Origin: Bacteroidota bacterium
Lineage (GTDB): Bacteria; Bacteroidota; Ignavibacteria; UBA10030; BY39
Direction: 5' to 3'
Assembly: GCA_018830765.1 (NCBI GenBank)
Contig: JAHJRJ010000102.1
Span: forward strand, 1-8,345
Length of the DNA: 8,345 nucleotides
Shown piece after piece: positions 5,737 through 8,345 of the stretch. Positions within the stretch are counted from its first letter, which is position 1. Each line of letters starts with the position of its first letter. Below the pieces are notes generated by a model that saw only the letters and a program-made list of their open reading frames with translations, did not search any database and was not told the DNA's origin. Made by a program: the position numbers and the translations under genes.

Positions 5737-5765
5737 AATTTACTATTTTTTTTGATAAGAGTCAA
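5737..5765 (-). promoter_or_regulatory. rplM: Candidate promoter of the rplM operon
   Basis: On the minus strand TTGACT (5760-5765) and TAAATT (5737-5742) are 17 bp apart, and the spacer contains a run of eight A. Transcription would begin near 5730 and leave a leader of about 49 nt before the rplM GTG. It lies in the 104-bp gap after lipA, which contains no terminator-like hairpin that I can see, so some read-through from lipA is possible. Confidence 0.6.
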
Positions 5766-5785
5766 TGAAATGGTTAGATATTATT

Positions 5786-6652
5786 TTATGCTTGCATTTC
5801 TGCATGATAAGATGAACGAACCAGCGGGCCCGATTCTACGTGCTTGAATCCAAACTCTAATCCTTTCTCTTTTACCATTTTGAATTCATCCGGATGAACA
5901 AAACGATCGACTGGTAAGTGTTGTTTTGTAGGTTGTAGATATTGTCCGAGAGTTAAAATATTGCAATCCACTCTTCGCAAATCTTTCATCACATCAATGA
6001 CCTCATCGAGATTTTCACCAAGTCCTAACATTAAACCGGACTTCGTTACAAAGCCGCGCTTTTTTGCACGATGTAACAACTCGAGTGAGCGTTCATACTT
6101 CGCCTGCGGTCGGACTGTCTGATACAAACGTGGTACTGTTTCGATATTATGATTGAGTACATCAGGGAAAGCATCGAGAACGATGTTCAGCGCAAACTCA
6201 TCTCCCTTGAAGTCAGGGATTAACACTTCAACCTTACAAGTGGGACTCGCCTCTCGAATCTTTCGGATTGTTTCTGCAAAGATTGAAGCGCCTCCATCAT
6301 ACAATTCATCACGGTTCACGGATGTAACAACGGCATATTTGACATGTATTAACTTCACAGCTTCAGCAACACGTCGGGGCTCGTCGGCATCGAGTTCGAT
6401 CGGGATTCCGGTTTTCACCGCACAGAAGCCGCAGCTTCGTGTGCAGATGGCACCCAAGATCATAAATGTAGCCGTGCCGCTGTTCCAGCACTCGCCCATA
6501 TTCGGACATCGAGCTTCTTCGCAAACTGTGTGAAGCTGCTGCTCATCAATGAGTTGCTTCAAACCGGAGTACATTTCGCCGCTTGGGATTTTTGCTTTTA
6601 ACCAATCGGGACGGGGTTTGCGAAAAGTTTCTTTTATTTCATTTTTATGCAT
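5786..6652 (-). CDS. lipA: Lipoyl synthase
   Basis: LipA is a radical SAM enzyme that inserts two sulfur atoms into the octanoyl chain on lipoyl-domain lysines, completing the lipoyl cofactor. All ligands are present in the 288 residues. The auxiliary 4Fe-4S cluster, which supplies the sulfur, has C44, C49 and C55 (CEEARCPNMGEC) plus the C-terminal RSSY serine (residues 279-282). The radical SAM cluster has C70, C74 and C77 (CTRSCGFC). LNHNIETVPRLY near 166-177 and RPQAKYERSLELL near 181-193 are further family landmarks. The ATG at 6650-6652 gives a normal N-terminus (RKPRPDWLKAKIP follows), but no Shine-Dalgarno sequence is visible in the AT-rich leader. The upstream neighbour lpdA encodes a partner that uses lipoate. 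Confidence 0.97.
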   Translation of the reverse strand: MHKNEIKETFRKPRPDWLKAKIPSGEMYSGLKQLIDEQQLHTVCEEARCPNMGECWNSGTATFMILGAICTRSCGFCAVKTGIPIELDADEPRRVAEAVKLIHVKYAVVTSVNRDELYDGGASIFAETIRKIREASPTCKVEVLIPDFKGDEFALNIVLDAFPDVLNHNIETVPRLYQTVRPQAKYERSLELLHRAKKRGFVTKSGLMLGLGENLDEVIDVMKDLRRVDCNILTLGQYLQPTKQHLPVDRFVHPDEFKMVKEKGLEFGFKHVESGPLVRSSYHAEMQA

Positions 6653-6687
6653 AGCAAAATTTTAAAGATTGAATAATTGAAATGATT

Positions 6688-6751
6688 GGAATAATTCAGG
6701 CAACATTTAATTTTTGTAATCTTTCAATTTTTTTAATATTGCCCCCATTCC
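6688..6751 (-). other. Imperfect hairpin in the putative lipA leader
   Basis: In minus-strand RNA GGCAAUAUU (6743-6735) pairs with AAUGUUGCC (6707-6699). Beyond a small internal loop GGAAU (6751-6747) pairs with AUUCC (6692-6688). The one irregular pair (positions 6738 and 6704) is a U-G wobble only in the lipA-sense RNA. The terminal loop is large (27 nt) and A-rich, and the stem ends 35 nt before the lipA ATG. It could be a leader structure or part of a dispersed palindromic repeat. Confidence 0.4.
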
Positions 6752-6778
6752 GAGAATTGCAACATTAGTTTGTAATCT
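6700..6778. repeat. Direct repeat pair
   Basis: A copy at 6700-6722 and one at 6759-6778 share GCAACATT at one end and TTTGTAATCT at the other. They differ in the few bases between (TAATT against AG). The copies start 59 bp apart, and the first overlaps the left arm of the lipA leader hairpin. Confidence 0.55.
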
Positions 6779-6790
6779 GTTTTGATACAA
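6762..6790 (-). promoter_or_regulatory. lipA: Weak candidate promoter for lipA
   Basis: On the minus strand TTGTAT (6785-6790) and TAATGT (6762-6767) are 17 bp apart. A start near 6755 would place the hairpin at 6751-6688 at the very 5' end of the lipA mRNA. Both hexamers deviate from consensus and the DNA is AT-rich, so this is only a candidate. Confidence 0.25.
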
Positions 6791-6811
6791 TTCAAAAGAC
6801 AAAAAGAAAAA

Positions 6812-6973
6812 TATTTAACCACAAAGCACGCAAAGAAGGTGCAAAGGACACAAAGTAACTGATGTTACGCATTTTCAATGTACCTAATTTGTTGTCAAAA
6901 GCTTCAGCTCGTGGCAATTTATAAAAATAAAATTAACCCTTTGTGTAAACTTCGCGTTCTCTGAGGTTAAATA
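6812..6973. mobile_element. MITE-like inverted-repeat element, non-coding
   Basis: The outer 24 bases of each end (6812-6835 and 6950-6973) are inverted copies matching at 20 of 24 positions, including a perfect TATTTAACC at both tips. A second matching block, ACACAAAG at 6848-6855 against CTTTGTGT at 6939-6946, lies further in. The left arm contains CAAAG four times, spaced 9, 11 and 9 bases. The 80-odd bases inside carry no gene. No clear target-site duplication is visible. From general familiarity, AACCACAAAG-type inverted repeats recur in intergenic regions of many environmental bacterial genomes; the means of spread is unknown. Confidence 0.55.
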
Positions 6974-6979
6974 ATTCTC

Positions 6980-7011
6980 AACTACTAAACTACTTAAATA
7001 CTTAACTACTT
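6980..7011. repeat. Four tandem 8-bp repeats directly after lpdA
   Basis: The units are AACTACTA, AACTACTT, AAATACTT and AACTACTT. They are exactly in register with only two departures from the consensus AACTACTT. The last unit ends on the first base of the lpdA stop codon (complement), so the array begins where the gene ends. It is probably a slippage-generated microsatellite. Confidence 0.7.
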
Positions 7012-8345
7012 TATATATGTATTGCTTTCCCCATCGCATTCGCCGCGGCTTCCATAACAGCTTCGGAAAGAGTCGGGTGTGCATGCACTGTTTTTATTAA
7101 CTCGTGGGCTGTTGTGCCGAGTGTTTTTGCAACGCCTATCTCAGCAATCATTTCTGTAGCATCGCTTCCTAAAATGTGCGCACCTAAAAGTTCTCCATAC
7201 TTAGCATGGAAGATTAATTTTACCAAGCCGTCGGTTTCTCCGATTGCACGAGCTTTACCGCTTGCAGCAAACGGGAAACGTCCTACTTTGATTTCATAAC
7301 CTTGTTCAATTGCTTTATCCTCAGTAAATCCAATACTTGCAACCTGCGGCTGGCAATAAGTGCAGCCGGGAATATTTTCGTAATCAACAACCGCCGGGCT
7401 CTTTCCTGCAATTGCCTCGATACAAGTTATTCCTTCAGCCGAAGCCACGTGAGCTAAAAGCGGCTGTCCAATAATATCACCGATTGCATAAACGCCTTCG
7501 ACGTTTGTTCTGTAATATTTATCAACTTTTATAAAACTCTTTTCGTACTTAACACCGATTTCATCAAGTCCGATGTTTTCTACATTTCCTTGCACACCGA
7601 TAGCCATCAGAGCAACGTCGCCTTTTAGTTCCTTCGCCCCTTCTTTCGTGTTGACAGTCAAAGTTACATCACCACCTACTGTAACTTTCTCCACTTTAGT
7701 GTCGGTGAAAATTTCGATTCCTACTTTCTTCAGATTGCTTTCCAAAAGTTTTGTAATCTCTTTATCTTCTATGGGCAAAATAGATGGCATCATCTCAACT
7801 AAAGTTACTTTAGTTCCGAAAGTGTTGTAGAAGTAAGAAAACTCAACTCCAATCGCTCCGGCTCCGATGATAAGCATAGATTTTGGGACTTCCTGTAATA
7901 TCATTGCCTCGCTGCTCGAGATAATCTTCTTCCGGTCAATTGCAACATCCGGAATTGATCTCGGTCGCGCGCCTGTTGCTATGATGATATGCTTCGACTC
8001 AACTGTTTCTACGGGTTTACCATCTTTGCTGACTTCGATTTTACCTTTTCCAATAATTTTTCCAAAACCTGAAATGTGATCGATTTTATTTTTCTTGAAA
8101 AGATACTCTACGCCCTTAGAGTTACGGAGCACTACATCGCGGCTGCGCTTGATGATTTTTTTAAAATCGAATTCTAAATTCTGATAGGTTATACCAAACT
8201 CGTTGGCGTGTTTAAAGTGGTTGTAGATTTCAGCGTTCTTTAGTAGGGCCTTTGTTGGAATACATCCCCAATTCAAACAGACTCCACCCAATTTATCTTT
8301 TTCGACAACTGCTGTCTTAAACCCCAATTGAGAAGCGCGTATTGC
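7011..8345 (-). CDS. lpdA: Dihydrolipoyl dehydrogenase (E3), 5' end outside the window
   Basis: This flavoprotein re-oxidises dihydrolipoyl groups with NAD+ in 2-oxoacid dehydrogenase complexes and the glycine cleavage system. 444 residues are visible. The frame stays open to the window edge, where it reads AIRASQLGFKTAVVE, so the true start and the N-terminal FAD-binding GxGxxG lie outside. Counting from the first visible residue, the redox disulfide is C23/C28 (GGVCLNWGCIPTKALL). The FAD region ATGARPRSIP follows, then the NAD-binding IIGAGAIGVEF, the second FAD motif GVYAIGDI and the interface domain opening IPGCTYCQPQVASIGFTE. The catalytic dyad is H423/E428 (HAHPTLSE). Everything visible appears intact. 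A TTG at 8325-8327 lies inside the conserved FAD fold and is not the start. Proximity to lipA fits lipoate metabolism, though about 350 bp of repeats separate them. Confidence 0.97.
   Translation of the reverse strand, partial: AIRASQLGFKTAVVEKDKLGGVCLNWGCIPTKALLKNAEIYNHFKHANEFGITYQNLEFDFKKIIKRSRDVVLRNSKGVEYLFKKNKIDHISGFGKIIGKGKIEVSKDGKPVETVESKHIIIATGARPRSIPDVAIDRKKIISSSEAMILQEVPKSMLIIGAGAIGVEFSYFYNTFGTKVTLVEMMPSILPIEDKEITKLLESNLKKVGIEIFTDTKVEKVTVGGDVTLTVNTKEGAKELKGDVALMAIGVQGNVENIGLDEIGVKYEKSFIKVDKYYRTNVEGVYAIGDIIGQPLLAHVASAEGITCIEAIAGKSPAVVDYENIPGCTYCQPQVASIGFTEDKAIEQGYEIKVGRFPFAASGKARAIGETDGLVKLIFHAKYGELLGAHILGSDATEMIAEIGVAKTLGTTAHELIKTVHAHPTLSEAVMEAAANAMGKAIHI

Larger units (their letters stand above)
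6653..7010. other. Gene-free, repeat-rich spacer between lpdA and lipA
   Basis: No credible gene is present. From right to left the stretch holds four 8-bp tandem repeats (6980-7011), a 162-bp inverted-repeat element (6812-6973), one copy of a direct repeat plus a weak promoter candidate (6759-6790), and a hairpin containing the other copy (6688-6751). The remaining AT-rich leader before lipA has degenerate GATTGAA/AATTGAA-like words (6667-6695). Confidence 0.7.

Noticed and set aside
6980..7011. Tandem repeats as a CRISPR array
   Set aside because: The units are 8 bp with no spacers and there are no cas genes.
6884..7084. 66-residue minus-strand open frame overlapping the end of lpdA
   Set aside because: It overlaps lpdA in another frame, runs through the tandem repeats and one end of the inverted-repeat element, and resembles no protein.
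8325..8327. TTG as the start codon of lpdA
   Set aside because: The residues before it (AIRASQ) continue the conserved FAD-binding fold, and the redox-active cysteines follow too soon for a true N-terminus. The gene simply runs off the window.

Overview
The window is a compact, AT-rich bacterial housekeeping region. Nine of its ten genes lie on the minus strand, so the main block reads from the right edge to the left: lpdA (5' end cut by the window) > lipA > rplM > rpsI > rpsB > tsf > pyrH > frr > a PspC-domain membrane protein > a six-helix membrane protein. A small membrane-protein gene on the plus strand, at the left edge, converges on this block. The order rplM-rpsI-rpsB-tsf-pyrH-frr, the protein sequences and the AT-rich intergenic DNA suggest the Bacteroidota/Chlorobiota/Ignavibacteriota side of the FCB group, perhaps Ignavibacteria. 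This placement is an inference from general familiarity, not from a search.

Right part (5786-8345): dihydrolipoyl dehydrogenase and lipoyl synthase form a lipoate pair. LipA makes the lipoyl cofactor and Lpd re-oxidises it in 2-oxoacid dehydrogenase and glycine cleavage complexes. The 357 bp between them hold no gene. They contain four 8-bp tandem repeats, a 162-bp element with imperfect terminal inverted repeats, a direct repeat and a hairpin that could sit in the lipA leader.

Middle part (1704-5742): a translation cluster encodes L13, S9, S2, EF-Ts, UMP kinase and ribosome recycling factor. A good promoter (TTGACT, 17 bp, TAAATT) precedes rplM. A second candidate start with a perfect TATAAT lies between rpsI and rpsB, and immediately downstream comes a three-tier 69-nt RNA hairpin, a possible S2 leader. 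A clear intrinsic terminator sits directly after tsf, so pyrH-frr probably depend on read-through or an internal promoter.

Left part (1-1627): a two-gene membrane unit, probably concerned with envelope stress, consists of a double-PspC protein and a polytopic LiaF/DUF5668-like protein one base apart. A 20-bp dyad covers the ribosome binding site and start codon of the first gene. The convergent plus-strand gene has its own strong-looking promoter (TTGACT, 17 bp, TATTAT) and encodes an unrecognised 88-residue protein with two membrane segments. A 31-nt hairpin separates the two transcription units.

I see no defence system, CRISPR array, transposase, tRNA or rRNA. The best candidates for something undescribed are the non-coding structures: the rpsB leader, the possible lipA leader, the dyad at the PspC start and the inverted-repeat element.
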